Below, in pieces: positions 9,464-17,973 of a DNA stretch of 64,000 nt (position 1 is its first letter; each line of letters begins with the position of its first letter). The DNA is taken from the NCBI GenBank assembly GCA_041167675.1, contig JBEEIB010000475.1, forward strand, positions 1 through 64,000, read 5' to 3'. Under the pieces are notes generated by a model, which was not told the DNA's origin, did no database searches, and saw only the letters and a list, made by a program, of their open reading frames with translations. The stretch comes from DASTDH01 sp041167675. GTDB lineage: Bacteria; Verrucomicrobiota; Verrucomicrobiia; Chthoniobacterales; JAFAMB01. Made by a program: the position numbers and the translations under genes.

Positions 9464-9688
9464 GAACCCGGAGACATTTACCTAATCAATCGAAGCCGCT
9501 CGGCCTCCGGTTGGGTCTTCCCAGGCTCTGTCCGGTCAAACCGGTTCGAACCATAAGCCAAGCCTAAACGAGAGACCACTGCCATGGTCATCAACTGTGC
9601 GTCTAGCCATTCGGCCGGGTGACGGGCGGAACCCTTTTATGTCACCGGTGATTTCACCCTCGCTAGTTAGAAAGCAACACAAAAAAAC

Positions 9689-10510
9689 ATGAGTACAATC
9701 AAGACGAAGGACGGTACGGAGATCTATTTCAATGACTGGGGAACCGGACAACCAGTAGTCTTTAGCCACGGCTGGCCGCTGAGTGCAGACGCTTTTGAGG
9801 ACCAGATGTTCTTCCTGGCGTCCCGCGGCTACCGCTGCATCGCCCACGACCGTCGTGGTCATGGCCGCTCGAGCCAACCCTGGCAGGGGAACGAGATGGA
9901 CACCTACGCCGACGACCTCGCGACACTGGTCGAGGCGCTCGACCTAAAGAACGCTGTTCATGTGGGCCATTCGACCGGCGGTGGCGAAGTGGCCCGCTAT
10001 ATTGGTCGGCACGGCACCAAGCGCGTGACCAAGGCCGTGCTGATCGGGGCGGTGCCTCCGTTGATGCTCAAAACGCCCGCTCATCCTGGCGGCCTGCCGA
10101 TCGAAGTGTTCGATGATATCCGCGCCGGTGTTGTCACCGACCGTTCGCAGTTCTTCAAGGATCTCAGTATGCCCTTCTACGGCTATAATCGACCCGGAGC
10201 AAAAATCTCGGAAGGCGTGCGCGAATCGTTCTGGCTTCAGGGGATGTTGGCCGGCTTTCCTGCTGCCTACGACTGCATCAAGGCCTTTTCCGAAACGGAC
10301 TTCACCGAAGACTTGAAGAAAATCGACGTTCCGACGTTGATTCTTCACGGCGATGACGATCAGATTGTTCCGATCGGGGCCGGTGGCCGCGCCTCAGCCA
10401 AGATCGTTAAAAATGCGACTCTCAAGGTCTATCCGGGTGCGCCGCACGGCATGTGCACGACGCTGAAAGACCAAGTCAACGCCGACCTGCTGGCTTTCCT
10501 TAAGACCTGA
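9689..10510 (+). CDS. alpha/beta hydrolase, non-heme chloroperoxidase-like
   Basis: A 273-residue alpha/beta hydrolase of the cofactor-free haloperoxidase/arylesterase group. The oxyanion region is SHGWPLSADAFEDQM, the nucleophile elbow is VGHSTGGGEVARY (Ser near residue 96), the acid is in ILHGDDDQIVP, and the His in YPGAPHGMCTT. Members act as esterases and show incidental perhydrolase activity. It follows Dps by about 225 bp and is probably transcribed separately. Confidence 0.88.
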   Translation: MSTIKTKDGTEIYFNDWGTGQPVVFSHGWPLSADAFEDQMFFLASRGYRCIAHDRRGHGRSSQPWQGNEMDTYADDLATLVEALDLKNAVHVGHSTGGGEVARYIGRHGTKRVTKAVLIGAVPPLMLKTPAHPGGLPIEVFDDIRAGVVTDRSQFFKDLSMPFYGYNRPGAKISEGVRESFWLQGMLAGFPAAYDCIKAFSETDFTEDLKKIDVPTLILHGDDDQIVPIGAGGRASAKIVKNATLKVYPGAPHGMCTTLKDQVNADLLAFLKT

Positions 10511-10817
10511 GGCTGTTTCGCCCACGGCGTCTTGATGGCCGCGGTTAGAACCTCACGCCAGGCACCGAGAAATAAAAGACAGAAAGATCAAAAGGATCGA
10601 CCTAGTTGTCTGTACGGTCTGCCTCGTAGACGCGGACCAAGCTCTTTGCAGATTTCGTTTTGACCTGGATCGGGCCCTGCCTTTACTTCTTGGCGCCTTG
10701 GCGTGAGCTTTTCTTTAGCATTAGCGGATATAATGTAACTCGCGCAGTAACATTTTCATCGATTCACTGATCGGCCGAAAGACGCGAAACTACAGACCAA
10801 GAGAGCAACTTCACGCA
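10511..10817. other. intergenic stretch before the SDR gene
   Basis: No gene is visible. The region is presumably the promoter and leader of the SDR at 10818. I see no paired LytTR-like boxes here and no clear terminator for the hydrolase. Confidence 0.4.
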
Positions 10818-11573
10818 ATGAACTCATTATTTACAGGCAAAGTCGTGTTGATCACCGGCGGAACCGCTGGAATTGGACGAGCAACGGCGGTCGCTTTCGC
10901 CGAACAGGGCGCAAACGTCGTTGTCGCCGGTCGGCGTGAAACTGAGGGAGCAGAGTCGGTCACACTGGTTGAGAAGGCCGGCGGCCGCGGCTTGTTCGTC
11001 CGTACAGATGTGACCCTCGAGGAAGAAATCGCTGCTTTGGTAAACCGCACGATTGAACATTTCGGGCGACTCGATTTCGCGTTCAACAACGCCGGGATCG
11101 GTGGAGAGGGGGGCGTCGGCATCGCCAATACCGGCGAGGTGTTCGACCGCATCATGACTATCAATGTGCGGAGCGTCTTTTTCGGCATGAAGCATCAAAT
11201 CCCAGCTATTCTGCAATCGGGCGGCGGAGCGATTGTGAACAATGCTTCAGTACTTGGCCTTAGGCCGAGCGCCGGCTCACCGATTTATAGCGCCAGCAAG
11301 TTCGCAGTGGTCGGTCTCACCAAATCGGTAGCGCTGGAGTTCGCGGCTAAAGGCGTGCGCGTGAATGCCGTTTGCCCCGCCATCATCGAAACGGACATGA
11401 CCGAGCAGATCCGAAGGGACGATCAGACCCGGAGCAACCTGCTGCAGCGGCATCCAATCGGCCGGTTTGGTCAACCGGAAGAGGTGGCGGCAGCGGTGCT
11501 CTATCTCTGCTCGCCCGGTGCGGCGTTCGTTACCGGCGTTGCTTTGCCGTTGGACGGTGGTCTCGCCGCCTGA
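10818..11573 (+). CDS. SDR-family NAD(P)-dependent oxidoreductase
   Basis: A 251-residue classical short-chain dehydrogenase. The cofactor motif is GGTAGIG (residues about 13-19), then NNAGIGG, the catalytic Ser in NNASVLG, and YSASK (Tyr near 156). The ending VTGVALPLDGG is typical. The arginine in VVAGRRETEG after strand 2 suggests NADP. Substrate cannot be told. It is one of two intact SDRs in the window; the other (20467-21243) is only distantly alike. Confidence 0.88.
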   Translation: MNSLFTGKVVLITGGTAGIGRATAVAFAEQGANVVVAGRRETEGAESVTLVEKAGGRGLFVRTDVTLEEEIAALVNRTIEHFGRLDFAFNNAGIGGEGGVGIANTGEVFDRIMTINVRSVFFGMKHQIPAILQSGGGAIVNNASVLGLRPSAGSPIYSASKFAVVGLTKSVALEFAAKGVRVNAVCPAIIETDMTEQIRRDDQTRSNLLQRHPIGRFGQPEEVAAAVLYLCSPGAAFVTGVALPLDGGLAA

Positions 11574-11646
11574 TCGAGGTGGCAGCCGGCGGCACCCGTG
11601 CCCAGGCCGGCCATCGAGCGATGCGATGTCCCCAAAAAGCGGTTTT

Positions 11647-11698
11647 TGTCCGGATTGCCGCTATCATCGTTGAAACAATGATTGCGGCAATCCGGACA
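11647..11698 (+). promoter_or_regulatory. LytTR-like operator, copy A (inverted variant)
   Basis: The box CGGCAATCCGGACA (11685-11698) faces the cyclase gene, 47 bp before its ATG, and is followed by A residues. Twenty-one bp upstream is a weak second half-site, TCATCGTTGAAACA (11664-11677), sharing GTTG and ACA. A perfect inverse copy of the proximal box lies at 11647-11660. The outer arms therefore form a 17-bp perfect inverted repeat (11644-11660 with 11684-11700 approximately) that could also act as a terminator for the SDR. Confidence 0.55.
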
Positions 11699-11744
11699 AA
11701 TGGCAGGTGACCGCAAGGCACTGGCGTCTATTTTCGAACTAACT

Positions 11745-12602
11745 ATGAGACGCGAGTTTCAATCACCTAAAGTTCAGCTTGGTCGTGCGACTGCGGAAGA
11801 CGTGAAAAGTGTTCGTCCCATCAGACGTCATTTCGTCGACCTTTCCGTGCCTCTGGAAAATGAAGTGATTGCAGATCCGCCGGGTGCCGGTCCGAAAATC
11901 GAGTATTTCCAGCACGCCGAGACCGCGGACACAATATGTCGATTCTTTCCTGGGCTGGAACCAGAGGATTTACCGGGGAGCGAGGGTTGGGCGATTGAAA
12001 AGATCAGTCTTTCCACCCATAACGGAACACATCTGGATGCACCTTGGCACTTCGCTTCGACTATGAATCAAGGTGAACGCGCTTGGACGATCGATCAGGT
12101 ACCGCTGGAATGGTGTTTTCAGCCGGGCGTAAAGCTTGATTTCCGCCATTTTCCGGATGGATACGTGATTACAGCTCAAGACGTGGAAACGGAATTGAGG
12201 CGGATTGGTCACACGCTGCAGCCATTGGAGATTGTCCTCGTCAATACTGCGGCGGGAGCACGATACGAAAAGCCGGATTATATCTCTGCCGGATGTGGAA
12301 TGGGTCGTGAAGCTACTCTCTATCTCACGTCGAGGGGTATCAGGGTAACGGGTACGGACGGATGGTCATGGGATGCACCATTTGTACATACGGCCAAGAA
12401 CTACGCGCAAACAGGCGATTCGGCTTTAATCTGGGAGGGACACAAAGCTGGCCGGGAGATCGGCTACACACACATTGAGAAACTACATAACCTGGAATTG
12501 TTGCCAGAGTCAGGATTCTTAGTGAGCTGCTTTCCAGTGAAGATCAAAGCCGCTTCGGCAGGCTGGACTCGAGTAGTCGCCATTTTTGAAGATTCAGTCT
12601 AG
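11745..12602 (+). CDS. cyclase-family protein, kynurenine formamidase-like
   Basis: About 285 residues from ATG 11745 (MRREFQ). The metal-binding motif of the cyclase/KynB family is visible as STHNGTHLDAPWHF (HxGTHxDxPxH). A second conserved area is GTDGWSWDAPF, and the end region has GFLVSCFPVKIKAASAGW. Members are metal-dependent hydrolases of amides or cyclic esters. I prefer ATG 11745 over the earlier open frame at 11682 because that would translate through the palindromic operator. The regulatory motif places it under the proposed LytTR control. Confidence 0.82.
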   Translation: MRREFQSPKVQLGRATAEDVKSVRPIRRHFVDLSVPLENEVIADPPGAGPKIEYFQHAETADTICRFFPGLEPEDLPGSEGWAIEKISLSTHNGTHLDAPWHFASTMNQGERAWTIDQVPLEWCFQPGVKLDFRHFPDGYVITAQDVETELRRIGHTLQPLEIVLVNTAAGARYEKPDYISAGCGMGREATLYLTSRGIRVTGTDGWSWDAPFVHTAKNYAQTGDSALIWEGHKAGREIGYTHIEKLHNLELLPESGFLVSCFPVKIKAASAGWTRVVAIFEDSV

Positions 12603-13051
12603 CCAAAATTGAAATCGTCCTGAAATTTTCCGACGCATTGGAGAGGAAAGCAACCGCGGGAGTGTATCCACAACCCTCTCGAGAAGTGCAAGCAGGAGCC
12701 AAGAGCAGCAGCTGCACCTCCGTCCTTGCCGCTCAGTCCGTCTTTGAAACAGTCAGGCTTCGATTGTTTTCTCGAACGCCGGATTTCACACCAAAATTTC
12801 GGAGGCAGTACCAGCTTTTTGTCTCAACTGCGGCTTTGTTGTCCGAACTGCCGGCTTGCGCAGTCGAGACCGCCTTTTGCGGCAAAACGGAGATTCGATG
12901 CAGTAGAGAAAAACCTGGCGTAATCGAGCTTGCGAGCTAGGTGCCAAGTTGGTGCGCAGGCCAGAGAACCAAATGAAATAGGCTCTCAGCCGCAGACAGG
13001 AGCCAAGTTAGTAATCCCCTGAGAACGACCTCTTCAGCCTCGCAACGAATC
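12603..13051. other. intergenic stretch with an orphan operator-like element
   Basis: No convincing gene. The only structure I see is the triple box at 12820-12875. It is oriented towards lower coordinates, where no minus-strand gene starts, so it may be a relic of a lost gene. The stretch lies between two convergent genes. Confidence 0.45.
12820..12875 (-). promoter_or_regulatory. LytTR-like operator, copy H (three boxes, orphan)
   Basis: Plus-strand boxes are TGTCTCAACTGCGG (12820-12833), TGTCCGAACTGCCG (12840-12853) and a weaker AGTCGAGACCGCCT (12862-12875). Spacings are 20 and 22 bp instead of the exact 21 of the other copies. The T-run that marks the gene-proximal side lies at about 12816-12820. 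No gene start follows on the minus strand. Confidence 0.5.
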
Positions 13052-14302
13052 TTAGCCGGGTACCGCCCGACTGGGATTCGCTGTCATACCTTCGAAGGAT
13101 CGTCCCGCGACCTCGAAGCGCATTCGTAGAGGAATGCGCATGGTGACGGTTGTGCCTTGTCCGACCTCACTACACACCTCCAGCCAAAAGGAGTGACCGA
13201 ACAATCCTTGCAGCCGCCGACGCAACAACTCCAATGCGTGCACCTGCGGACGTGTCGCGAAGAAGACTCTTTCGACTTGGGTCGAGGGTACTCCTTGCCC
13301 ATCATCGCTGACGCTCATCTCGAGCGCCTGTCCCACCAGACGGACCGCGAGGCGCAGCCGTCCAGAGTTCGGCGAGGACTGTAGCCCATGTTGCACCGCA
13401 TTCTCCACCAAAGGTTGAAGGGAGAAAGGTGGGGTTAGAACCTCTAAGGCTCCCGGATCGATGATCTCTTCTACTTTCAATCGGTTACCAAGTCGCAGCG
13501 ACTCGATATCCAGATAAGCACGGACGACTGCCAACTCTTCCTCCAACGGAACCAACACTTGTTCGTGTTGGTCGAAACTGGCGCGGAGGAAGCGGCGCAA
13601 CCGACCTGCTGCGCGGGGAATCTCGCGCGGTGCAACCGTTGCCAGCGCTGCTAACGTGTTTAATGCGTTGAACAAGAAATGCGGGCTCATGCGCGCCTGA
13701 AGCGCACGCACCTCCGCCGAAACGGCCGCTCGTGTTTGCTCATCGCGCTCACGTACGTGCGCTACGATAGCCAGAATCAACGCTGTACCCAAACCTTGCA
13801 ACAGAGCGGCGATCTCAATCTGCCCAAACGGATGCAGCCCCGGTCGCGCGCCGGAAGCGAAGAAGAAAACCAGGCCACTCCGCAGCAACGATACCACCGA
13901 AGTCAGACAGAATCCCGTCAGCGGATGTTGCGCCAGCTTAGGGCGCCACTGCGATAGCCATCCACCGGCCAGGCCGCCGCAAAGCATGGAAATACCGATA
14001 GACCCCAATGGCAGACCGTCATACCTAACCGCCAGCCAGGTCACAAAGACGCCGACGGCCAGCCCGATCCAAGGGCCCGCTACTAGACCAGCTGCACATA
14101 CCGCTACGATCCGTTCGTTGAGCCAGCCGCTGTGCGAAAAGCTCGCTTCTTCGACCAATCCAAGAGCTAGAAACACCAACAATGCCGTTCCTCGATCCCG
14201 CATCGATAGTAGTGAGCGCTCCTGTTGTCTTAAGCCCGGCACAAACGTGAGTACGAATGCCGCGGTTACCAATACACAAATGTCGCTAAAAAGATTCTCC
14301 AT
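13052..14302 (-). CDS. LytS-type sensor histidine kinase 1
   Basis: About 416 residues from ATG 14302 (MENLFSDICV). I reject the longer open frame from 14554 because its first 84 residues match neither paralogue and would cover operator B. The N-terminal half is a hydrophobic sensor with five to six membrane segments. The cytoplasmic part has the His_kinase box ARMSPHFLFNALNTLAALA (phosphoacceptor His), a second conserved part PLEEELAVVRAYLDIESLR, and the ATPase N-box PLVENAVQHGL and G-box SDDGQGVP. It is strongly similar to the kinases at 15405 and 27815 but has no adjacent response regulator. It presumably signals to one of the two LytTR proteins. Confidence 0.88.
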   Translation of the reverse strand: MENLFSDICVLVTAAFVLTFVPGLRQQERSLLSMRDRGTALLVFLALGLVEEASFSHSGWLNERIVAVCAAGLVAGPWIGLAVGVFVTWLAVRYDGLPLGSIGISMLCGGLAGGWLSQWRPKLAQHPLTGFCLTSVVSLLRSGLVFFFASGARPGLHPFGQIEIAALLQGLGTALILAIVAHVRERDEQTRAAVSAEVRALQARMSPHFLFNALNTLAALATVAPREIPRAAGRLRRFLRASFDQHEQVLVPLEEELAVVRAYLDIESLRLGNRLKVEEIIDPGALEVLTPPFSLQPLVENAVQHGLQSSPNSGRLRLAVRLVGQALEMSVSDDGQGVPSTQVERVFFATRPQVHALELLRRRLQGLFGHSFWLEVCSEVGQGTTVTMRIPLRMRFEVAGRSFEGMTANPSRAVPG

Positions 14303-14525
14303 TGCAGCAAGCCGGGGGTCGGCTACGAGGCTTGGGGCACTCCTACAGTCCGATGAACGCCCCATTAGGACCGGCGTTCCTTGGCAGTGTGAGCCTTGTG
14401 CTTTATCGAATAATTCTCCGTGTTGAAAGTGATTCGTGCCCGAATAGGAAGCGGGCCCTTTCTCGTCTCGCCCACCAAGTTCCAACCTCGAATAGACGCC
14501 GAGACTGTGGAGATATGCCTTTTTT

Positions 14526-14560
14526 TGTCCCAATTGCCGTGTTCGTTGTCCCAACTGCCG
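14526..14560 (-). promoter_or_regulatory. LytTR-like operator, copy B (kinase 1)
   Basis: Two near-identical 14-mers, TGTCCCAATTGCCG (14526-14539) and TGTCCCAACTGCCG (14547-14560), are 21 bp apart and differ at one base. A T-run (14521-14526) borders the kinase-proximal side. In the gene direction the half-site contains GCAGTTGGG, matching eight of nine positions of the published LytTR consensus (T/A)(A/C)(A/C)GTTN(A/G)(T/G). The kinase start is 224 bp downstream. The intergenic space 14303-14614 holds nothing else I can name. Confidence 0.7.
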
Positions 14561-14614
14561 ACGCTTCGCTGAGGAAGGACCACTTTGAACAACCAGACGC
14601 AGGTCTTCAGGCGG

Positions 14615-14740
14615 CTAGAGATCTGCCTCGGCCGCTCGGAGCGCGTCCATTAATGGCAGATTTAATTCCAAGTAAAGCTGGGTCAGCGTCGCAAGCTTCT
14701 TGGCGTACGAGGACTGATCGATATCGGGACTCATTTTCAT
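14615..14740 (-). CDS. small protein B1 of a paralogous cassette
   Basis: A 41-residue protein starting MKMSPDIDQSSYAKK and ending ALRAAEADL. It aligns without gaps to residues 31-71 of the 76-residue protein at 31537-31767 with 21 of 41 identities (shared words SY, QxYLE, PL, ALRAA-AD). Conservation of this short frame argues that it is translated. It begins 14 bp after the stop of A1 and is probably co-transcribed. It is soluble-looking and possibly helical. No known family is recognised. Confidence 0.62.
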   Translation of the reverse strand: MKMSPDIDQSSYAKKLATLTQLYLELNLPLMDALRAAEADL

Positions 14741-14754
14741 AGAATGGTGAAGTT

Positions 14755-15042
14755 TCAAAGGCCGAGGATCCCAAGGGCCAAACAGGCGAGTACCGCGGCC
14801 GAGATCAGCCAATGGATGCCTTCCTCGAGAGGATCAGCCACGCCAAGCGAACATCCTCGACCGATGACAGGCCCCTGAACCTGCCAATCTCTCTCGCTTT
14901 GTTGGCTAATTCTTTCAGATTCTGTGAGCAACCGGTTACGTGCCTCGAAACAGTCAATGACACATGTTGGAAAATCGGGTGGTAATCCGTTTAAATTTGG
15001 CTGATCGTCGATGGGTCGTATAGCATTGGAGCTGGCAGTCAT
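14755..15042 (-). CDS. small C-terminal-anchored membrane protein A1
   Basis: A 95-residue protein starting at ATG 15042, preceded by AGGA about 8 nt upstream. Residues 26-53 carry TCVIDCFEARNRLLTESE, matched in A2 (31874-32146) by ACIIDFLNARDRLSAEFE. The C-terminus is a membrane helix (HWLISAAVLACLALGILGL), again matched in A2. So the pattern C-(V/I)-I-D, A-R-(N/D)-R-L, a conserved Trp, then a terminal helix is shared. No family is recognised. Operator I lies 77 bp upstream. The cytoplasmic part is probably N-terminal. Confidence 0.68.
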   Translation of the reverse strand: MTASSNAIRPIDDQPNLNGLPPDFPTCVIDCFEARNRLLTESERISQQSERDWQVQGPVIGRGCSLGVADPLEEGIHWLISAAVLACLALGILGL

Positions 15043-15118
15043 AACATATTCCTGTTGAATGATTCGTGCGTGTTGATGACGCAACAAACACCAGGATTTG
15101 AGAGGCCGGTCCGTTTTT

Positions 15119-15153
15119 TGTACCAGCTGCCGCAATCGTTGTTTCAAATGATG
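15119..15153 (-). promoter_or_regulatory. LytTR-like operator, copy I (cassette 1)
   Basis: Boxes TGTACCAGCTGCCG (15119-15132) and TGTTTCAAATGATG (15140-15153) are 21 bp apart, with a T-run on the gene side. The distal box matches the consensus at 9 of 14 positions. It lies 77 bp before the A1 start codon. Confidence 0.6.
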
Positions 15154-15190
15154 CATTGGCCCTTCTATACTTTGCGGCCGCTGCCACGGC

Positions 15191-15404
15191 TCACAGTCCG
15201 GCGCCAAAGGCAAAGAGCTTGGTCAGGCGCTCCGGGTGACGGATGGCGGTATCCAGGCCCAAAATCGCTCCGTCACTCCAGCCGACGATCGCAGCCTTCC
15301 GGATCTTCAAGTAGTCCATCAATCCGATCACATCGGAGGCCATTAACTCGTCCTTGTAGTCCAAATGGACCTGAAGGTTCTCATCCTTTCCAACGACCTT
15401 CCGG
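15191..15404 (-). pseudogene. alpha/beta hydrolase C-terminal-half remnant
   Basis: The minus-strand frame reads VHLDYKDELMASDVIGLMDY, LKIRKAAIVGWSDGAILGLD, then HPERLTKLFAFGAGL and a stop at 15191. This is the nucleophile-elbow section (GWSDG) of an alpha/beta hydrolase. The start of the domain and the Asp/His parts are missing. The fragment abuts the stop codon of kinase 2 at 15405, with no start of its own, marking a deletion or insertion scar. Confidence 0.75.
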
Positions 15405-16622
15405 CTAGCTCAAACCGTGTCCGCGGGGAATGCGCAAGGTGACCGTGGTGCCCCGCCCGGCGTCGCTATACACCTCGAGCCGAAACGAGCGACCGAACAG
15501 TCCTTGCAATCGTCGCCGCAAAAGCACCAGTGCGTGCATCTGCGGACGTTCCGCAAAGAAGATCTGTTCCACTTCCTCCGACGGTACTCCTTGCCCGTCA
15601 TCGCTAACGCTCATCTCCAGCCATCGCCCTGCCGGACGTACTGCGACGCGCAACCGCCCAGCGCCGGACGAAGATTGGAGTCCATGCTGCACTGCATTCT
15701 CGACCAGCGGCTGCACCGAGAAAGGTGGTACTAGAGTGTCCGATATGCCGGGATCAACGGCCTCTTCCACCTTCAATCGGGCTCCATGTCGCAGCGACTC
15801 GATATCCAGATAAGCACGAACAACAGCCAACTCCTCCTCCAGTGGAACGAACTCTCGATCGTGTTGATCAAAACTCGCGCGGAGAAACTGACGCAACCGC
15901 CCCGCCGCACGGGGAATCTCGCGTGGCGCAAATGTTGCAAGCGCCGCTAACACATTCAATGCGTTGAACAAGAAATGTGGGTTCATTCGCGCCTGGAGGG
16001 CGCGCACCTCGGCCGAAGCTGCCGCTCGCGCTTGCTCATCGCGTTCACGCACTTGCGCCACGATCGCCAATATCAGCGCAGTCCCCAATCCTTGCAGCAC
16101 GGGACCCATCCCTATTTCTCCGAGTGTCTTCAGCGTCCCGTGTACGCCGGGAGCGTAGAAGAAGGTCAGACCATCTCGCAGTAATGACACCCCCAGAGTC
16201 ACGCAAAAGCCGGTCCAAGGGCGCTGGGCTACCTCGGGCCGCCACCAGTGTAGCCACCCTCCGATCACACCGCCGCAGAACATCGAAGTTCCCACGATCG
16301 CCAGGGGCCGTCCGTCGCACGCGACGGCCGCCCAGGTCACAAACGCGCCGACAACGAGCCCTACACTCGGACCCGCCAGCAGACTAGCCGTACAGACCGC
16401 GACAATGCGGTGATTGAACCACCCCGTTTGCCGAACGGCGGCCTCTTCGACCAGCCCGAGAACCAGGAAAACCGCCAGCGCATTTCCTCGGTCGCGTACC
16501 GATAGCAGAGAACGCTCCGGCCGCCGGAAGCTCGGCACGAGAGTGAGCGCGAACGCGGCGGTTACCAAAATACAAATCTTCTTGAAAATACTACCCAGCG
16601 CGAGCATCACGGAGTCGGTCAT
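15405..16622 (-). CDS. LytS-type sensor histidine kinase 2
   Basis: About 405 residues from ATG 16622 (MTDSVMLALGSIF); an alternative ATG is at 16607. The layout equals kinase 1: multi-helix membrane sensor, His box ARMNPHFLFNALNVLAALA, N-box PLVENAVQHGL, G-box SDDGQGVP. It follows response regulator 1 (16779-17561) on the same strand, so the two form a two-component pair, but with their own operator and a hairpin between them. Operator C lies 62 bp upstream of the start. Whether the sensed signal is extracellular cannot be told. Confidence 0.9.
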   Translation of the reverse strand: MTDSVMLALGSIFKKICILVTAAFALTLVPSFRRPERSLLSVRDRGNALAVFLVLGLVEEAAVRQTGWFNHRIVAVCTASLLAGPSVGLVVGAFVTWAAVACDGRPLAIVGTSMFCGGVIGGWLHWWRPEVAQRPWTGFCVTLGVSLLRDGLTFFYAPGVHGTLKTLGEIGMGPVLQGLGTALILAIVAQVRERDEQARAAASAEVRALQARMNPHFLFNALNVLAALATFAPREIPRAAGRLRQFLRASFDQHDREFVPLEEELAVVRAYLDIESLRHGARLKVEEAVDPGISDTLVPPFSVQPLVENAVQHGLQSSSGAGRLRVAVRPAGRWLEMSVSDDGQGVPSEEVEQIFFAERPQMHALVLLRRRLQGLFGRSFRLEVYSDAGRGTTVTLRIPRGHGLS

Positions 16623-16659
16623 GAAGGAGAGACGTTGCGGTTGAGGATCTTCGCCCAAA

Positions 16660-16684
16660 AGCCCTATGAACAGGGCTCTTTTTT
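16660..16684. terminator. bidirectional hairpin terminator
   Basis: AGCCCT (16660-16665), a 6-nt loop, AGGGCT (16672-16677). On the minus strand it is followed by TTTT and would end the response regulator 1 transcript. On the plus strand it is followed by CTTTTTT. The plus-strand T-run is the same one that borders operator C. Confidence 0.7.
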
Positions 16685-16718
16685 GTCCCAACCGCCGTGA
16701 TTGTTGTCGGGACTGCCA
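16684..16718 (-). promoter_or_regulatory. LytTR-like operator, copy C (kinase 2)
   Basis: Boxes TGTCCCAACCGCCG (16684-16697) and TGTCGGGACTGCCA (16705-16718) are exactly 21 bp apart, 62 bp before the kinase 2 ATG. A T-run lies on the gene side. Placement between regulator and kinase would let the kinase be induced separately. Confidence 0.65.
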
Positions 16719-16778
16719 CGTCTCCCGGTCGAGCATACCCCCTCGTTACCAGCTCTCGCTTGGTCGTCGTTTTCCTTT

Positions 16779-17561
16779 TCAGCGCCAGGCCTTCAACGCC
16801 GCAGTCAATCGTGCGGCGCCGCTGCGTGAGGTCGTGATCTTGCTTCCGAGCCGGTCATGCAGTCTCACGTGGTAAAGCCGGTCGCCGCAACGAATGATAT
16901 GTTCAGCCGCGCGCAGGTTCACCACGGCATGACGGCCGACCCGAATGAAAGGGTCGCCGCCAAGCCAAAGCATCAGCTCACCCAAGGGATAATACGTCGC
17001 AAACTCCTCAAGCACGGTATGTATCCAGGTCCGGCGACCCCGGCGCAGTACGGCGACGACCTCCCGACGGGACAGCAGCCGGATCTCGTCACGATCTACG
17101 CCCGAGACCGGCAGCAGCTCGTTGATCGTATCAGTGAAACCCATGCTCCCCGGAGTTAAAACTCCGCCGGTCAGTTTAGCGGAGACGTACTGAAAGGGCC
17201 GCAGGTATGTCAGCAACCGATCGACCGCCTCAGCGACTTGCGACGGATCCAGCGGCTTTAGCAAATAATCCACCGCCTCCAGCCGGAAGGCGCCGGCGGC
17301 GTGCTCGGCATTATCCGCGGTGAAGACTAACCGTGGCGGGTGCGCCAGCATGGTCAGTTGCGTCGCCAGGGAAACGCCCTCTTTGCTGGGCACGTTAATG
17401 TCAAGAAACACTGCGTCGGGGCGTAACTCGGCACAGAGACGCAGGCCCTCGACTCCGTCCGTGGCGGTGCCGATGACCTCCACCTGCCAGGTATCATCCA
17501 GCAGAGCGGCCATGTGCTGGCCAGCCAGCGGTTCGTCCTCGATAACAAAGGCGCGGATCAT
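16779..17561 (-). CDS. LytTR-family response regulator 1
   Basis: A 260-residue REC plus LytTR protein. REC: VIEDEPLAGQH at the N-terminus, phosphoacceptor Asp in DAVFLDINVPSKEGV (near residue 55), Thr/Ser switch in LVFTADN, Lys in LLKPLDPSQ. The C-terminal part (about 150-260) is a LytTR DNA-binding domain with FATYYPLGELMLWLGGDPF and IRVGRHAVVNL. LytTR proteins bind pairs of short direct repeats two helix turns apart, which is the arrangement seen in nine intergenic places around it. Intact. Confidence 0.92.
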   Translation of the reverse strand: MIRAFVIEDEPLAGQHMAALLDDTWQVEVIGTATDGVEGLRLCAELRPDAVFLDINVPSKEGVSLATQLTMLAHPPRLVFTADNAEHAAGAFRLEAVDYLLKPLDPSQVAEAVDRLLTYLRPFQYVSAKLTGGVLTPGSMGFTDTINELLPVSGVDRDEIRLLSRREVVAVLRRGRRTWIHTVLEEFATYYPLGELMLWLGGDPFIRVGRHAVVNLRAAEHIIRCGDRLYHVRLHDRLGSKITTSRSGAARLTAALKAWR

Positions 17562-17973
17562 CGCGAGAACGCAACCACCGTCGCGGAAAAACTGCTATTA
17601 CACATTTGGGGGTAGGCAAAACGGAAACGCCGGGAGCGCCGACATCACCGAGCGCCCACAGCTCTGGTTGCCGCTCCGGCGCACGAATGTAAAGGCGCTC
17701 TCGATTTCTCCGTGGCCGAGTTGATGGAGATCGATTAGATTTTAGCCGTATACAAATGAAAGTGATCGGCTTTGTTGCAGGAGAGAGTGGGCAAGACGTA
17801 GTTTTAGTACACCAGCGTGTAAATATGTGACCCTCCGAACCGGTTTAGACTGAATTTTTCGGTTGTAAAATCCTAAGAAACCACTATAGGAGAGCATCAT
17901 ATCGGTAGTATTGCTACTCAAATGCGTAGCAAATCGGCCCAAAGTAAAAGCTCTTTGGGTTCGCAGGGTTCCA
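17562..17973. promoter_or_regulatory. divergent promoter region of response regulator 1 and a LuxR gene
   Basis: No gene recognised. The region serves both the leftward regulator and the rightward LuxR-type gene. I find no good copy of the paired boxes here, so response regulator 1 may not be autoregulated through them. No lux-box-like palindrome is clear. Confidence 0.4.

Noticed and set aside
14303..14554. N-terminal extension of kinase 1
   Set aside because: Not shared by kinases 2 and 3 and covers operator B; start set at 14302.
14615..15042. Double-glycine bacteriocin precursors
   Set aside because: Neither A nor B has a GG leader, and no export ABC peptidase lies near. Left as unknown small proteins.
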